Shown: positions 8,123 to 16,712, counted from the first letter of the stretch. The stretch is 25,685 nt of DNA from Gemmataceae bacterium (GCA_020847555.1 JADLBT010000205.1:1-25685); one strand, 5' to 3'. Translations and numbers: made by a program. The notes: a model not told the origin generated them from the letters alone.

Positions 8123-9376
8123 TCAGGGCATTTCGCCGACCTTGATGACGACGGTGGTGATGTCGTCGAGTTGCGGCTGATTCTGCGCAAAGGCGCGGAC
8201 TGCGTGGTAGAGGTTGTAGACGATCTGCGCGGGCGGATCCGCACGGTACACGCGGACGATGTCGAAGACACGCCCGGTCCCGAACGGCGTGTCGTCCGGG
8301 GCTCGCGCCTCGATCACGCCGTCAGTCACCAGCACCACCACGTCTCCGACCGCCAGCGGGATCGGCTCGCTGCACGGGAACGTGAAGTCCGGCTCCACTC
8401 CGAGCGGGATCGCCATGCTGTCCAGCGCGTGCTTGACGCGCCCGTCCGCGTTGAGGACGTACCCCGACGGATGGCCGGCGTTCCCGAACACCAGCGACCG
8501 GCCGACCGGATCGATCCGGGCCAGGAACAGCGTCACGAACCGATCCTCGCCGATGTCCGGCGTCAGCACCCGGTTCGTCAGAGTGAGGATGTCGGCGACG
8601 TTGTCGTGCGTCTGGGCGAAGCCGCGCAGGTAGGCGCGTGTGGACGCCATCACCAGCGCCGGGCCGAACCCGTGGCCGGCGACGTCGCTCACCACCACCC
8701 CAATCCGGCGGTCGAGCATCGGGATGTAGTCGAAGTAATCCCCGCCCGTCGCCTCGGCCGGGAAGGACGCGCCGGCGAGCGTCATCCCGGGCAGGGCGGG
8801 GGCGGCCTGGGGGAAGAGGCGCTGCTGAATCTGCCGGGCCGCGTGCAGCTGGTCGTGCGTCTCGCGGAGGGTTCGCTCGGCCTGGCGGCGGCGCGTCCGC
8901 TCGATGGCGTAGCGCAGCGAGCGGGCCAGCAGGTTACTGTTCACGTACCCCTTCACCAGGTAGTCTTCCGCCCCCTCCTGAACCGCCTTGACAGCCAGCA
9001 CCTCGTCGTTGAACCCGGTCAGGACGACGACCGGGACGCCCGGGGACTCGCGCTGCAGCCGGACAAACGTCTCCAGGCCGCGGGCATCGGGGAGCGAGAG
9101 ATCCAGCAGGACCACGTCGATCCCCCCGCGAGTCAGCCGCTCCAGCCCGGCGCCGAACCGCTCGACGCACTCCAGGCGAAACTTCATCCCCTCGACCTCG
9201 GCCAGGTACTCCTGGATCAGGCGGGCGTCGCCGCGGTTGTCCTCGATCAGCAGGACGCGAACCTCCCGCCGGGTCGGGCCGCGCTGGCCAGACCCTTCGG
9301 GGCGGGGTTCCGCGCCGGGTGGGCGGGCGAAGTACGGGAACGGCGTGGGGTCTTCGTGCCAGTCGGCGCTGTTCAT
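8123..9376 (-). CDS. response regulator receiver-SpoIIE (RsbU-type) serine phosphatase
   Basis: A 417-residue two-domain signalling protein. The receiver domain (about 39-155) has the acidic pair E46/D47, phosphoacceptor D92 in VVLLDLSLPD, T120 and K142. A short coiled linker (160-185) leads to a PP2C-like SpoIIE domain (190-415). Its metal ligands are visible: D213 in TGGDYFD, D231 in SDVAGHG, D352 in VTDGVIEA and D404/D405 in LDDIT. Proteins of this design dephosphorylate STAS antagonists when their receiver is phosphorylated (known for RsbU-like families). The gene follows the histidine kinase on the same strand with a 43-base gap, so the kinase is the likely input. The STAS protein at 2.8 kb is a candidate substrate. 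Confidence 0.94.
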   Translation of the reverse strand: MNSADWHEDPTPFPYFARPPGAEPRPEGSGQRGPTRREVRVLLIEDNRGDARLIQEYLAEVEGMKFRLECVERFGAGLERLTRGGIDVVLLDLSLPDARGLETFVRLQRESPGVPVVVLTGFNDEVLAVKAVQEGAEDYLVKGYVNSNLLARSLRYAIERTRRRQAERTLRETHDQLHAARQIQQRLFPQAAPALPGMTLAGASFPAEATGGDYFDYIPMLDRRIGVVVSDVAGHGFGPALVMASTRAYLRGFAQTHDNVADILTLTNRVLTPDIGEDRFVTLFLARIDPVGRSLVFGNAGHPSGYVLNADGRVKHALDSMAIPLGVEPDFTFPCSEPIPLAVGDVVVLVTDGVIEARAPDDTPFGTGRVFDIVRVYRADPPAQIVYNLYHAVRAFAQNQPQLDDITTVVIKVGEMP

Positions 9377-9419
9377 GGGTCACCCGGGCTTTCGTTTGGC
9401 GGCCTGCCAAGAGTAGATC

Positions 9420-11621
9420 CTACCACACCTCGCGCCCGGTTCCCGATTCAATTCCCGGCCGCCCGACCGAAGGGCAGAGGTGGTCCGGCAGGGTGAAGTA
9501 GAACGTCGTCCCGTGCCCCGGTGTGGATTCGGCCCAGATGCGCCCGCCGTGGCGCTCGATGATGCGCTTGCAGATCGCCAGGCCGATGCCGGTCCCCGGG
9601 TAGTCGGCCGCCGCGTGCAGGCGCTCGAACACGCCGAAGATGCGCTCCAGGTCCGCCTCGGGGATACCGATGCCATTGTCGCGCACGGCGAACCGCCAGC
9701 AACCCGTCCAGTACTCGGCCCAGATGTACACCCGCGGCAGGGCCGAGCCGTGGAACTTGATCGCGTTGGCGAGCAGATTCTGGGCCAGCTGGCCGAGTTG
9801 GGACTCGTCGGCCAGGACCGTCGGCAGCGCGCCGCACGTCACCTCCGCCCCGGCCTCCTCGATCGCCCGCCGGAGGTTCGCGATCGCCCGGTCGAAGACG
9901 GCGGCGGTGTCGGTCGGGGCGAACGGTTTGCCGCGCGTCCCGACGCGGGCGTAGGCGAGCAGCTCGTTGATCAGCTGCTCCATGCGGGCGGCGCCGTCCA
10001 CCGCAAACTCGAGGAAATCGTCGGCGTTTCGGTCGAGCTTGTCTCGGTAGCGGTCGCGCAGCAGCCGGCAGTAACTGGACACCATGCGCAGCGGCTCGCG
10101 CAGGTCGTGCGAGACGACGTAGGCGAACTGCTGGAGATCCTCATTCGACCGGGCCAGGTCGGCGGCGGTCCGTTTCAGGTTCTCCTCCGCCTGCCTGCGC
10201 TCGGTGACGTCGCGCGAGATGCCGATCAGACCGACGACGTTGCCGCGGCCGTCCCGGTACGGCGCCTTGGTGGACGAGAAGGTGCGGGTGACGCCAGCGA
10301 CCGTGCCGACGTCCTCGCAGGTCAGCGGCCTGCTCTCGTCGAGGACGCGCTGGTCGCCCGCCATGATCGCGCGGGCCGTCTCACGCGAGAACATCTCGCT
10401 ATCGTCCCGGCCGAGAACCTCCTCGACGGTCCGGCCGAGGACGCGGGCGCCGGCCGGGTTAATCATCAGGTAGCGGCCCTGGAGATCCTTGACGAAGATG
10501 GCGTCGGTGGTGCCCTCGGCGATGGCCCGGAGCAGGTCGTGGCTCTGGCGCAACGCCTCCTCGGCCCGCTTGCGCTCGAGGAACTGGCCGATCTGGCTGC
10601 CGAGGGCGACGAGGAGGCGGTGCAGGTCCGTGTCGATGGTCCGGGAGGTGCGATTGAAGAACTCGACCACCCCGAGTACCGTCGCCCGGCCCAGGAGCGG
10701 GAAGGCGAAGCCGGAGTGCAGCCCGTCGCGGATGGCCTCGGAAACGCGCGGGAAGTTCGCGTCCTCTTGCACCTCCGTGAGCCAGACGAGTTCGCGGGCC
10801 GTCCAGGTGCGCCCCGGCAAACCGACCCCCGGCACAAAGGCGTGGCGGCGCGTGGCCGCCTCGAACTTCGGGAACGCCAGCCCCGGGGCGTGCCAGACGT
10901 CCAGGCAGCACAGCACGCCGGCTGCCTCGTCCACCTCCCAGACCACCCCGACGTCCCACCCGTCGGCGTTCCCGACCGCCTCGAGCAGGCGCGGGACGGT
11001 CTCGGCGACGCCGCTGGCGTCGGCGAGGACGCGCGTGACGGCATACTGGACGGCCAGCCGGTGTTCGGCTCGCCGGCGGGCGGTCACGTCGCGGAACGCC
11101 GCCACCCCGCCCCGCGGCTCGCCGTCCGCGTCGCGCAGCGGGGTGGCGTTGACGCTCAGCCAGATGCCGTCCGGTCGGCCGGGGTGCCGGATGAGCACCT
11201 CCTCCTCGTGGATGGTCTCACCGCGCACGGCCCGGGCCAGCGGCAGGTCGGCGGGCGGGTAGGGGGTGACTGCGTCGGGCAAATAGCACCCGTAGCGCTC
11301 GGTCCACTCCGCGATCGGCGCCTCGACCAGGCGAAGGCCGAGGATCTCCTCGGCGGCCCGGTTGAAGTGGCGCAGCACCCCGGTTTCGTCGGCGATGATG
11401 ACGCCCTCGCCGATGCTGTCGAGGACCAGGTGGAGGACGTCAATCTGGCGGCGCAGGACCGCTTCGGCGTGCTGGCGCTGGCGGGCGAACTCGCGCACCT
11501 CGTGCAGCGCGAGGTCGAGCCGGGCGGCCTGCTCGCGGACCGCCTGCTCGCGCAGGCGGAGGGCGTGTTCCGGGGTCGTAGGATCGACCGGCGGCCGCCG
11601 GTCGGCGTCTGCGTTCATCAT
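9420..11621 (-). CDS. PAS-GAF-PAS sensor histidine kinase
   Basis: A 733-residue soluble kinase with no membrane segments. Order: coiled N-terminus (20-60); PAS (about 62-185, ending FRDVTARRRAE); GAF (190-350, with GVGLPGRTW and FAFPLLGRATVLGVVEFF); second PAS (360-480, ending ISRDVTERRQAEE); HisKA with phosphoacceptor H505 in VVSHDLREPLR; HATPase with N box NLLANAIKF (616-624), G1 DNGIGI (648-653) and G2 GTGIGL (676-681). The QFAYVVSHDLREPL form is typical of phytochrome-like kinases. No chromophore Cys was identified, so the GAF ligand is unknown. Two ATG codons stand in tandem at the start. It probably phosphorylates the downstream receiver-phosphatase. Confidence 0.95.
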   Translation of the reverse strand: MMNADADRRPPVDPTTPEHALRLREQAVREQAARLDLALHEVREFARQRQHAEAVLRRQIDVLHLVLDSIGEGVIIADETGVLRHFNRAAEEILGLRLVEAPIAEWTERYGCYLPDAVTPYPPADLPLARAVRGETIHEEEVLIRHPGRPDGIWLSVNATPLRDADGEPRGGVAAFRDVTARRRAEHRLAVQYAVTRVLADASGVAETVPRLLEAVGNADGWDVGVVWEVDEAAGVLCCLDVWHAPGLAFPKFEAATRRHAFVPGVGLPGRTWTARELVWLTEVQEDANFPRVSEAIRDGLHSGFAFPLLGRATVLGVVEFFNRTSRTIDTDLHRLLVALGSQIGQFLERKRAEEALRQSHDLLRAIAEGTTDAIFVKDLQGRYLMINPAGARVLGRTVEEVLGRDDSEMFSRETARAIMAGDQRVLDESRPLTCEDVGTVAGVTRTFSSTKAPYRDGRGNVVGLIGISRDVTERRQAEENLKRTAADLARSNEDLQQFAYVVSHDLREPLRMVSSYCRLLRDRYRDKLDRNADDFLEFAVDGAARMEQLINELLAYARVGTRGKPFAPTDTAAVFDRAIANLRRAIEEAGAEVTCGALPTVLADESQLGQLAQNLLANAIKFHGSALPRVYIWAEYWTGCWRFAVRDNGIGIPEADLERIFGVFERLHAAADYPGTGIGLAICKRIIERHGGRIWAESTPGHGTTFYFTLPDHLCPSVGRPGIESGTGREVW

Positions 11622-11648
11622 GGGAAGCGCTCCGCGAATGGCCTCTGA

Positions 11649-11676
11649 ATTATCCCACGACGCGCGCGGGCGTCAA
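11649..11676 (-). promoter_or_regulatory. sigma70-like promoter of the histidine kinase gene
   Basis: On the minus strand TTGACG (11676-11671, 5 of 6 consensus) is followed after 16 bases by GATAAT (11654-11649, 5 of 6). Transcription would start near 11642, about 20 bases before the ATG. It stands out in very GC-rich DNA and probably drives both the kinase and the phosphatase genes. Confidence 0.6.
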
Positions 11677-11856
11677 GACCCGGAGCCGGTTGGCCTTCCG
11701 CGGCTCACGGAGGCCCGCCCGCGGCCGCCAGGTCGCCGCCGACCAGACCGGCCGCGACGACCGGAAACAGCGCCTGGTCGGGCGCCGAGGGTGATTCCCC
11801 CGCCCGCGCCCATATCATGGTCTGGTGTCCGGCAGCGTAAGGGTGGATCAACGATC

Positions 11857-13287
11857 ATGAGAATTCACATCCGCGCAGGCGACATCCACCTGACGCACGT
11901 TCGCACGCGCATGCCGTTCAAGTACGGTATCGCCACCATGACCGAGGCGCCGCACGCCTTTGTCCGGCTGCGCGTGGAGATCGACGGCCGGCTCGCGACC
12001 GGGGTAGCGGCCGACCACCTGCCGCCGAAGTGGTTCACCAAGGAGCCGCAGCAGTCCCTCGACGACGAGGTGGCCGAGATGCTGCGCGTCATCCGGCAGG
12101 CGGTCCGGCGGGCGCCGGGCACCCGGGCGGAGTCGGCGTTCGCCGCCTGGCGGCAGTTGTGGGAGGCCCAGGCGGCGTGGGGCATGACCGAAAAGCTGCC
12201 CCCGCTGCTGGTCCACTTCGGCACCGCGCTGGTCGAGCGGGCCATGCTCGAAGCTGTCTGCCGCGCCGCCGGCCGGCCCTTTCACCAGCTGCTGCACGCC
12301 AACACGTTCGGCGTCCGGCTCGGGGACATCCACCCGGAGCTGGCCGGGCGCGCGCCCGCCGACTTCCTGCCGGAGAACCCGCTCCCGGCGGTCCTCGCCC
12401 GGCATACGGTGGGCCTGGCGGATCCGCTGCAGGACACCGACATCGGGCCGGACGAGCGCCTCGACGACGGCCTGCCGCAGTCGCTGGAGGCGAGCATCCG
12501 CGCCTACGGGCTGCGCCATTTCAAGGTCAAGGTCAGCGGCAACCTCGACCGCGACCGGGAGCGCCTCGGCCGCCTCGCCCAGGTGATTGGGCGCGTGTGC
12601 GGCGTCGCGGACTACGCCCTCAGCATGGACGGCAACGAGCAGTTTCATTCCCTCGCCGCGTTCCGGGAATTCTGGCAGAACCTCGAACGGACGGAGGCAT
12701 TGCTCCCCCTGTTCGGCCACCACTTGCTGTTCGTCGAGCAGCCGTTCCACCGCGACGTGGCCCTCCGCGCCGAGGTGCTCGGGTCGCTGCGCGACTGGCG
12801 GGAGCGTCCGCCGTTGATCATCGACGAGTCGGACGCCGACCTGGACAGCCTGCCGCGGGCGCTGCGGCTCGGCTACCACGGGACCAGCCACAAGAACTGC
12901 AAGGGGGTGTTCAAGGGCATCGCCAACGCCTGCCTCCTCGCCCACCTGCGCCGCGAGCAGCCGGCCGGCGGGTTCGTCAGTAGCGGGGAGGATCTGGCGA
13001 ACATCGGCCCCGTCGCCCTGCTCCAGGATCTGGCCGTCTGCGCCGCCCTCGGCATCGAGAGCGTCGAGCGCAACGGCCACCACTACTTCGCCGGACTGTC
13101 GATGTTCCCACCAGGCGTGCAGCGGCAGGTGGCCGAGGCCCACCCCGACCTGTACCGGGCGAGCCGCGACGGCTGGCCGACCCTGACCCTTCGTGACGGC
13201 ACCTTGCGGCTCGGCTCCGTGAACGCCGCCCCGCTGGGCGTCGGCCCGGCCATCGACGTCGAGCAGTTCGCGCCGCTCGACGCCTGA
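11857..13287 (+). CDS. enolase/mandelate racemase superfamily protein
   Basis: A 476-residue protein. The frame is open upstream to 11362, but that stretch is antisense to the kinase; the ATG at 11857 begins the domain at once (MRIHIRAGDIHLTHVRTRMPF). The barrel part shows the superfamily catalytic layout: K223-V-K225 in FKVKVSG, D258 in SMDGNEQF, E294 in FVEQPF, D323/E324 in IIDES, and Lys346/Lys349 in SHKNCKG. These correspond to the KxK, three acidic metal ligands and distal Lys of MLE/dipeptide-epimerase-type members (known). It is longer than usual members (about 350-400), with an insertion at 140-210. Substrate unknown. It is divergent from the kinase and followed by a MetE-like gene. 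Confidence 0.85.
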   Translation: MRIHIRAGDIHLTHVRTRMPFKYGIATMTEAPHAFVRLRVEIDGRLATGVAADHLPPKWFTKEPQQSLDDEVAEMLRVIRQAVRRAPGTRAESAFAAWRQLWEAQAAWGMTEKLPPLLVHFGTALVERAMLEAVCRAAGRPFHQLLHANTFGVRLGDIHPELAGRAPADFLPENPLPAVLARHTVGLADPLQDTDIGPDERLDDGLPQSLEASIRAYGLRHFKVKVSGNLDRDRERLGRLAQVIGRVCGVADYALSMDGNEQFHSLAAFREFWQNLERTEALLPLFGHHLLFVEQPFHRDVALRAEVLGSLRDWRERPPLIIDESDADLDSLPRALRLGYHGTSHKNCKGVFKGIANACLLAHLRREQPAGGFVSSGEDLANIGPVALLQDLAVCAALGIESVERNGHHYFAGLSMFPPGVQRQVAEAHPDLYRASRDGWPTLTLRDGTLRLGSVNAAPLGVGPAIDVEQFAPLDA

Positions 13288-13361
13288 AAGCCTGCGGGTC
13301 GCGCCTCGCGGGCAATGTCCTGGCGACTTCCACCACGGGGCGCGACCCGTGGGCTTTCAGG
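13283..13361. repeat. palindromic intergenic repeat, copy 1 (CCCACGGG family)
   Basis: Arms at 13283-13305 (CCTGAAAGCCTGCGGGTCGC...) and 13339-13361 pair over 23 bases with two mismatches, around a 33-base spacer. The right arm contains GCGACCCGTGGGCTTTCAGG, the same core seen at 20178-20201 and 22829-22900. The left arm covers the stop codon of the enolase-like gene. It may terminate that transcript. Confidence 0.8.
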
Positions 13362-13392
13362 CCCGGCTCTGACCTGCAACCCCGGACATCCC

Positions 13393-14406
13393 ATGCCTAC
13401 TTCCCCACAAATTCAAACCACGGTCGTCGGCAGCTACCCGATCCCGAACTGGCTGGCAGCGCTGCCGTCGGCGGTCACTCTGCGCGACGCGACGCTGGTG
13501 GTCCTCAAGACCCAGGAACTCGCCGGCCTCGACGTCGTCAGCGACGGCGAACTGTCGCGCTTCGACGTGAACCACCCCGAAACGAATGGGATGATCGACT
13601 ACTTCGTGCGGCCGCTGGAGGGAGTGCGCGCGGCCCTGACGCGGGCGGAACTCGAGGAGTTTCGCCGCCAGGCAGGGATGGGCTTCCGCACCCAGCCGGC
13701 CGGCGTTGTTCACGGCCCGATCGGCGAGGGAACGCTGAACCTGCCGGCGGCATACACGTCCGTCAAGGGGCTGGCGGGGCGGCCGCTGAAGTTCACCGTC
13801 ACGAGCCCGTACATGCTCGCCAGGACACTGCTCGACCGCCATTACCGCGACCGCCGCGCCCTGCTGCTGGCCCTGGCCGAGGTGCTGCGCCAGCAGGTGC
13901 AGGCGATCGACGCGGCGGTGTTGCAGGTGGACGAGGCCAACCTGCCCGGCACCCCGGCCGACGGCCCCCTCGCGGCGGAGGCGATCAACCGCGTTCTCGG
14001 CGGGGCGCAGGGTGAGCGGGCCGTCCACCTCTGCTTCGGGAACTACGGCGGCCAGACGATCCAGAAGGGCCTGTTCCGCGAGCTGCTGCCGTTTTTCAAC
14101 GCTCTGGAATGCAACCATCTGGTGCTGGAGTTCGCTCGCCGCGGGTACGACGAGCTGGAGGTGTTCCGAGATCTGAAGCCGTCCGTGGCCCTGGGGGTGG
14201 GGGTGGTGGACATCAAGGACAACGAGGTCGAGGCGCCTGACGAAATCGCCCGCCGCATCGAGCAGGCGGCCCGGATCCTGGGTTCCGAACGGGTCCGCTG
14301 GGTCCACCCGGACTGCGGTTTCTGGATGCTGCACCGCTCCGTTGCGGACCGGAAGATGCGCGCCCTGGTCGAGGGGACAGCGCGATTCCTTCGTGGCGGA
14401 GGATGA
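13393..14406 (+). CDS. MetE C-terminal domain-like (cobalamin-independent methionine synthase family) protein
   Basis: A 337-residue single-barrel protein starting TTVVGSYPIPNWL after a short leader. It matches the C-terminal catalytic domain of MetE and related stand-alone proteins. The zinc ligands of the family are visible: H212 and C214 in VHLCFGNYGG, E246 in LVLEFAR, and C308 in VHPDCGF. QVDEAN (178-183) and KFTVTSPYML also match. It lacks the N-terminal MetE barrel that binds folate, so it probably uses another methyl donor or is a methyl/thioalkyl transferase (inference). The frame extends upstream to 13315 through the palindromic repeat; the ATG at 13393 was chosen because homology begins there. 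Confidence 0.88.
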   Translation: MPTSPQIQTTVVGSYPIPNWLAALPSAVTLRDATLVVLKTQELAGLDVVSDGELSRFDVNHPETNGMIDYFVRPLEGVRAALTRAELEEFRRQAGMGFRTQPAGVVHGPIGEGTLNLPAAYTSVKGLAGRPLKFTVTSPYMLARTLLDRHYRDRRALLLALAEVLRQQVQAIDAAVLQVDEANLPGTPADGPLAAEAINRVLGGAQGERAVHLCFGNYGGQTIQKGLFRELLPFFNALECNHLVLEFARRGYDELEVFRDLKPSVALGVGVVDIKDNEVEAPDEIARRIEQAARILGSERVRWVHPDCGFWMLHRSVADRKMRALVEGTARFLRGGG

Positions 14407-14510
14407 TCGTGGCCGGCGCGTCCGCACGCCGACGCGAGCCATGCCGGACTCGGCGCCCCATTGGGGACAGGCGCTGCCACGACAGGGTTTCAGGGTTTGC
14501 AACAGCAGGT

Positions 14511-14538
14511 TTGCCTCGGCCCCGTCTCCCAGTAGAAT
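14511..14538 (+). promoter_or_regulatory. putative promoter of the tRNA-Lys gene
   Basis: TTGCCT (14511-14516, 4 of 6) and TAGAAT (14533-14538, 5 of 6) are 16 bases apart. The predicted start lies about 74 bases upstream of the tRNA 5' end. Suggestive only. Confidence 0.4.
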
Positions 14539-14618
14539 ACCAAAGGCGGTTTCGCAGCCCGGGCTGGCGAGCCGTTGAGGATCGAGACTGGAAAGCGCGC
14601 CGAAGACGGAACAACCTG

Positions 14619-14691
14619 GGAGGCGTAGCTCAGCTGGTAGAGCAACGGACTTTTAATCCGTCGGTCGTGGGTTCGAATCCCACCGCCTTCA
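14619..14691 (+). tRNA. tRNA-Lys (anticodon UUU)
   Basis: The cloverleaf can be drawn by eye: acceptor GGAGGCG paired with CGCCTTC (one G-U), D arm GCTC...GAGC, anticodon stem ACGGA/TCCGT with loop CTTTTAA (anticodon TTT at 14652-14654), T arm GTGGG-TTCGAAT-CCCAC, discriminator A. The 3' CCA is not encoded and must be added by the nucleotidyltransferase. Confidence 0.97.
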
Positions 14692-15169
14692 CTGATTGCT
14701 GCGAACAGACCCCCGCGTGTAACTACCGCCGGCTGCCCCGCCCCCGAGATGGCAGCGGGTGAATACTTCCCTCCTCGCGGACGTCTGCAACACAGGGGGA
14801 AACCCCACCCCCGTGGAAAAAGATCCTTGACTCTCACCCTCCGGATCACTATCCGAGATGGTGGAGTAGGGTAAATCATGTTGTCCGTCCTTGCCTGCCT
14901 CCGACCTGCATGCGCCGCGCGAACCGTCTGGTTCGCCGCAGGTCCGTCTTACGGGCAGGGGTTTACCTGAGTCCACACTTCCTGATGGCACGTTAGTCTA
15001 ACGGTCCTGAATTTCCCACCGACTCCCTGGCTGCCCGCCTACCAGTCGCTGTTGCCGGTGGCTCTCTGCCGTCATCCCCGCTGACGCTAACTCCGGCCGA
15101 AACAACTCGGACCGGGATCCCTCCGAACGGCTATCCGGCTATTCCTCTTCCCGCAGGAAAGGAGAGTCC
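14692..15169. other. 478-base non-coding region upstream of the DUF1559 gene
   Basis: No gene is supported. The region holds small inverted repeats: GCTGCC/GGCAGC (14732-14756), a GC hairpin near 14791-14815, GCGAACC-GTCT-GGTTCGC (14919-14936), and a perfect 13-bp palindrome CGTTAGTCTAACG (14991-15003). TTGACT (14827-14832) with TATCCG 17 bases on is a weak promoter candidate. If it drives the DUF1559 gene, the leader would be about 300 bases long. A good AGGAAAGGAGAG ribosome site precedes the DUF1559 ATG. Confidence 0.55.
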
Positions 15170-16162
15170 ATGTTCACACGCATCGAGCGACGAACCGGGT
15201 TCACGCTGATTGAATTGCTGGTGGTCATTGCGATCATCGCGATTCTGATCGGCCTGCTGCTGCCCGCGGTGCAACAGGTGCGCGAGGCCGCAAACAGGGC
15301 CGAGGCGATGAACAACCTCAAGCAACTCGGGGCCGCCGCCCACAACGCCCACGACGCGCTCAAGAAGATGCCGATGATGTACGGCGCGTACGGCGGCAAG
15401 GATGGAACGGTGTTCTACCACCTCCTGCCGTACCTGGAGCAAACCCCGCTGTGGAAGCAGGGACCGAACGTCGCCCGCCAGATGACCCTGCCGGTCCTCC
15501 GTCACCCGTCTGACGTGACCTACGGCGAGACCGGCAACGGCGTCTTCTCGCTGACGATTGCGACGGACATTCCGCCGTGGGCGACCGGCAGCACGAACTG
15601 GGGGCTGAGCAGCTTCGCCGCCAACTGGCAGTTCTTCGGCGACAATGGCGTCCGGCTCACGGAGATCCAGGACGGAACGTCCGCCACGATCATGTTCAAC
15701 GAGAAGTACGCCGTTGCTCGGAACGGCGGGAATATCACCGGCGCCGCCCTGTGGGGGTACGGCGTCCGCCCGACCCTGACTGTCGCCCAGCGGCTCACCA
15801 TGAGTCCGCCGCCGAAGTTCCCCACCACCCCGGGAGCTTCCCCGGACCTCGACTACATGTACTCCAAGGCCTGGTGGGCGCGGACCGGGTACGTCAACAA
15901 TCCCGGGTCGGCGGGCGCACTGGGGGTATGGCCGAACACGGCGACCACCCTTGTTAACTGGGAATTCAAGTGCATGCGCTGCGCCGAGTGGCGCCCCAAC
16001 CCGAGCACGATCAATGCGTTCAAGTCGCAGAGCATCGGGTCCGGCGGGATGCTCGCGTGCTTCGGAGACGGCAGCGTGCGCGCGATCGCCGAGGGCACTC
16101 CCGATCAGATCTTCTGCGCGGCGGAAAGCCCCCGCGGTGGGGAGATCGTCGCCCCCGAGTGA
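15170..16162 (+). CDS. DUF1559 domain-containing protein with prepilin-type N-terminus
   Basis: A 330-residue protein. The N-terminus [29 protein letters not shown] is a type IV prepilin/pseudopilin signal: prepilin peptidase would cleave after G10, leaving F11 and the conserved E15, with a hydrophobic helix to about 32. [21 protein letters not shown] is the hallmark start of DUF1559, a family greatly expanded in planctomycetes. The body has an NEKYAV stretch, and the C-terminus ends [17 protein letters not shown]. It is likely exported and assembled or surface-attached; no precise function is known. The ATG has an ideal AGGAAAGGAGAG upstream. Confidence 0.96.
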   Translation: MFTRIERRTGFTLIELLVVIAIIAILIGLLLPAVQQVREAANRAEAMNNLKQLGAAAHNAHDALKKMPMMYGAYGGKDGTVFYHLLPYLEQTPLWKQGPNVARQMTLPVLRHPSDVTYGETGNGVFSLTIATDIPPWATGSTNWGLSSFAANWQFFGDNGVRLTEIQDGTSATIMFNEKYAVARNGGNITGAALWGYGVRPTLTVAQRLTMSPPPKFPTTPGASPDLDYMYSKAWWARTGYVNNPGSAGALGVWPNTATTLVNWEFKCMRCAEWRPNPSTINAFKSQSIGSGGMLACFGDGSVRAIAEGTPDQIFCAAESPRGGEIVAPE

Positions 16163-16185
16163 GGAAACCGCGCCGCGTGGCTGGC

Positions 16186-16211
16186 CCGGGGGGGCGGTCC
16201 TCGCCCCCCGG
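16186..16211 (+). terminator. GC-rich hairpin after the DUF1559 gene
   Basis: GGGGGGCG (16189-16196) pairs with CGCCCCCC (16202-16209) around a 5-base loop, with flanking CC/GG able to extend the stem. No U-tract follows, so it may attenuate rather than fully stop transcription before the lipoprotein genes. Confidence 0.45.
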
Positions 16212-16226
16212 ACCCGAGATGAACCC

Positions 16227-16553
16227 ATGACAAACCGCTCGATCTACCCCCTCCTGCTGCTGGCCCTCCTCGCCCCCCTCGCCTGGGGGTGCGCGGCCGC
16301 GCAGCCGCCGCGCCCTCAGCCCGGGGATCGGGTCGTGCCGGAGATCCAGCTCGGCGACAAACCCTGGCGGGCGGGCGAGCCCGTCACCCTCGTCGTCTGT
16401 CTGCAGGTCAAGGGATCAGACGCGGCGGGCGCCCGCCTGCTGCAGGTGGACGAGGTTCCGAAGGAATCGGTGCCTGCGATTACCTTCCGGTTCTGGAAGG
16501 ACGAGGAACTCCTGGAGACGATCCCCGACGTTCCGCTGGTCCGGGATTGCTGA
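16227..16553 (+). CDS. small secreted lipoprotein-like protein, probably truncated by an in-frame TGA
   Basis: This frame gives 108 residues. The N-terminus MTNRSIYPLLLLALLAPLAWGC is a signal peptide ending in a lipobox-like AWGC, so a lipoprotein is likely. The mature part begins a beta-sandwich-like pattern (PEIQLGDKPWRAGEPVTLVV). The frame stops at TGA 16551-16553 straight after VPLVRDC. The same frame then stays open to 16712 with protein-like sequence, so the product may be the truncated first two thirds of a 161-residue protein. It sits between the DUF1559 gene and another lipoprotein gene. Function unknown. Confidence 0.65.
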   Translation: MTNRSIYPLLLLALLAPLAWGCAAAQPPRPQPGDRVVPEIQLGDKPWRAGEPVTLVVCLQVKGSDAAGARLLQVDEVPKESVPAITFRFWKDEELLETIPDVPLVRDC

Positions 16554-16712
16554 CCGAGCAGTGGTCCGTTTTCGGCCTCGGTCGAGGCCGTCCGCATCCC
16601 GTCGAACGCCACGTCGGCGCGCGTGAACGTCTCGTTTTCGATGCCGCGGCCGGGCGTCGAGTTCCGCACGACGGAACAAACGATCCCCGTGCTGCCGGCC
16701 GCCAACCCCTGA
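16554..16712 (+). pseudogene. in-frame continuation of the lipoprotein gene beyond the TGA
   Basis: Codons after the TGA read PSSGPFSASVEAVRIPSN and end in PRPGVEFRTTEQTIPVLPAANP before the true-looking stop at 16710-16712, nine bases from the next start codon. The composition suits the second half of a beta-sandwich domain. The simplest reading is a CGA-to-TGA change (a single transition at a CpG), turning Arg109 into a stop; a sequencing error or stop readthrough are alternatives. Confidence 0.55.

Noticed and set aside
11362..11856. Upstream extension of the enolase-like reading frame
   Set aside because: It overlaps the start of the kinase gene on the other strand, is Arg/Ser-rich and has no domain; the ATG at 11857 begins the conserved sequence.
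14490..14879. Minus-strand open frame reading EGGGIRTHDRRIKSPLLYQLSYAS
   Set aside because: This is the well-known false translation of the antisense strand of a tRNA gene; the tRNA-Lys accounts for it.
14985..15003. TGGCAC as a sigma54 -24 element before the DUF1559 gene
   Set aside because: The -12 GC at the required spacing is absent (TCTAA instead of TTGCA).
16551..16553. Selenocysteine at the in-frame TGA
   Set aside because: The context is a secreted lipoprotein beta domain with no redox motif, and no convincing SECIS-like hairpin directly follows; a nonsense change is simpler.
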